DNA of 64,000 bases from positions 62,001 through 126,000 of the forward strand of contig JAFATA010000037.1 of assembly GCA_019244165.1 (NCBI GenBank). Reading direction: 5' to 3'. Under the pieces are notes generated by a model, which worked only from the letters and a program-made list of their open reading frames with translations, had not been told where the DNA came from and did no database searches. The position numbers and the translations under genes were made by a program. Positions 62,726 to 64,000 of this stretch are shown one piece after another. The stretch comes from Pseudonocardiales bacterium (GTDB taxonomy: Bacteria; Actinomycetota; Actinomycetes; Mycobacteriales; Pseudonocardiaceae). Each line of letters begins with the position of its first letter. Position 1 is the first letter of the stretch.

Positions 62726-64000
62726 GTGCAGGTGGGCGACACCGTGCCCCGGCATGATCCTGGGCCCTCCCGCGCAGAGCGCTACCTTGATACCGGGCCG
62801 CGCGAAGAGTGCGGTGTCTTCGGTGTGTGGGCGCCGGGTGAAGAGGTCGCCAAGCTGACCTACTTTGGGCTGTTCGCGCTGCAACATCGGGGCCAGGAGG
62901 CTGCGGGAATCGCGGTGTCCGACGGTTGCCGGGTGCTGGTGTTCAAAGACCTCGGGCTAGTCAGCCAGGTGTTCGACGAGCAGGTGCTGTCCAGCCTGTG
63001 CGGGCACATCGCGGTGGGGCACTGCCGTTATTCCACCACCGGCTCGAGTACCTGGGAAAATGCCCAGCCCACCTTTTGTGCCACGCCCAGCGGTTCGGGT
63101 CTGGCGCTGGGGCACAACGGCAACCTGGTCAACACCGCTGAACTGGTGGCGCAGGCTCGCGAGCTCGGCGTGCCCATCCACCACGGGGCGAGCACCGACT
63201 CCGACCTGATCACCGGGCTGCTCGCTACCGCCGCCGCGGACACCGGCATCGAAGACGCCGCCCGGCGCCTGCTGCCCCAGCTGCGGGGGGCGTTCTCGCT
63301 GATCTTCTGCGACGAGAGCACGCTGTATGCCGCGCGAGACCCGCACGGGGTCCGCCCCTTGGTGCTGGGTACCTTGCTGGAGCGCGGCTGGGTGCTCGCC
63401 AGTGAAACCGCGGCGCTGGACATCGTCGGCGCCAGCTTCGTCCGCGAGGTGGAGCCCGGCGAACTGTTGGCCATCGACTCCGGCGGGGTGCGCAGCTCCC
63501 GGTTCGCCAGGGCCGACCCCAAGGGCTGCGCGTTCGAGTACGTGTACCTGGCCCGCCCGGACACCACGATCGCCGGGCGCGGAGTGCACGCCACCCGGCT
63601 GGAGGTCGGCCGCCAGCTGGCCCAGGAGCATCCAGCCGACGCCGACCTGGTCATCCCGGTACCGGAGTCGGGTACCCCCGCCGCGATCGGCTACGCGCAG
63701 GGCTCGGGCATCCCCTACGGGAAGGGACTGGTGAAGAACTCCTACGTCGGGCGGACCTTCATCCAGCCCTCCCAGACCATCCGCCAGCTGGGTATCCGGC
63801 TCAAGCTGAACCCGCTGCGCGATGTGATCAGCGGCAAGCGTCTGGTCGTGGTGGATGACTCCATCGTGCGCGGCAACACCCAGGGCGCGCTGGTGGGGAT
63901 GCTGCGCGATGCGGGGGCGATCGAGGTGCACGTCCGGATCGCCAGCCCCCCGGTGCGCTGGCCGTGCTTTTATGGCATCGACTTCGCCTCACGCGCCGAA
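62726..64000 (+). CDS. purF: amidophosphoribosyltransferase PurF, 3' truncated
   Basis: GTG at 62726 opens a frame running off the right edge after 425 codons. Catalytic Cys follows the propeptide (REECGVFGVW), then FALQHRGQEAAGIAVSD, VGHCRYSTTGSS, GHNGNLVN, STDSDLITGLL, PRTP-like VPESGTPAAIGYAQ, SYVGRTFIQPSQ and VVVDDSIVRGNTQ, the PRPP-binding loop. It makes phosphoribosylamine, first step of purine biosynthesis. The leading ~30 residues would be cleaved to free the N-terminal Cys. Confidence 0.97.
   Translation, partial: MQVGDTVPRHDPGPSRAERYLDTGPREECGVFGVWAPGEEVAKLTYFGLFALQHRGQEAAGIAVSDGCRVLVFKDLGLVSQVFDEQVLSSLCGHIAVGHCRYSTTGSSTWENAQPTFCATPSGSGLALGHNGNLVNTAELVAQARELGVPIHHGASTDSDLITGLLATAAADTGIEDAARRLLPQLRGAFSLIFCDESTLYAARDPHGVRPLVLGTLLERGWVLASETAALDIVGASFVREVEPGELLAIDSGGVRSSRFARADPKGCAFEYVYLARPDTTIAGRGVHATRLEVGRQLAQEHPADADLVIPVPESGTPAAIGYAQGSGIPYGKGLVKNSYVGRTFIQPSQTIRQLGIRLKLNPLRDVISGKRLVVVDDSIVRGNTQGALVGMLRDAGAIEVHVRIASPPVRWPCFYGIDFASRAE

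Overview
The window is high-GC, densely coded actinobacterial DNA. Gene content and order (4.5S RNA, dnaX, ybaB-recR, leuA, purS-purQ-purL-purF, and a tmsA/tmsB pair for methyl-branched fatty acids) fit a member of the Pseudonocardiales or a close relative. The species is not determined. Many genes start with GTG, and several have a TANNNT box 6-8 bases before the start codon, as in leaderless actinobacterial transcripts.

Layout. 1-1851: a minus-strand operon with a cysteine-rich putative precursor, a DUF692 (MNIO) metalloenzyme and a truncated DUF2063 partner; it looks like a RiPP-type modification cluster. 2.0-9.7 kb: secreted hydrolases (alpha/beta hydrolase, SGNH lipase, phosphoesterase), an MBL hydrolase, an FAD oxidoreductase and a CBS protein, with two gene remnants. 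10.0-19.3 kb: two paralogous XRE-TPR regulators flank a signalling island (STAS protein, two CheB-like esterases, a CheR-PAS fusion, a STAS/HATPase protein) without chemoreceptors or flagellar genes; a methyltransferase follows, then an SDR.

20647-36937: an integrated actinomycete integrative and conjugative element (AICE), bounded by a perfect 59-bp repeat of the 3' end of tRNA-Ser(GGA). Its core is a GntR-P-loop fusion and a kinase, small transfer genes, an FtsK/TraB-type translocase, a prim-pol, a DUF3631 helicase-like protein, an excisionase and a tyrosine integrase. Its cargo is a two-gene cassette (46-aa charged peptide plus a PIMT-like methyltransferase, the layout of aspartimide RiPPs called imiditides), a TIR-TM-14xWD40 protein, a TIR remnant and a third XRE-TPR regulator.

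37.0-64.0 kb: chromosomal backbone with accessory insertions: 4.5S RNA, a siderophore-interacting protein, a Phd/PIN toxin-antitoxin pair with a palindromic operator, dnaX, a MazG-like protein, two further TPR regulators, a Ser/Thr kinase with an FHA protein, tmsA-tmsB, ybaB-recR, leuA with a candidate leader peptide, three tandem membrane/coiled-coil proteins, and purS-Q-L-(SCP)-purF, with purF running off the right edge.

The strongest leads are the imiditide-like cassette on the AICE, the MNIO/cysteine-rich cluster at the left edge, and the TIR-WD40 cargo protein. All functional statements rest on reading the sequence by eye; no database search was run.
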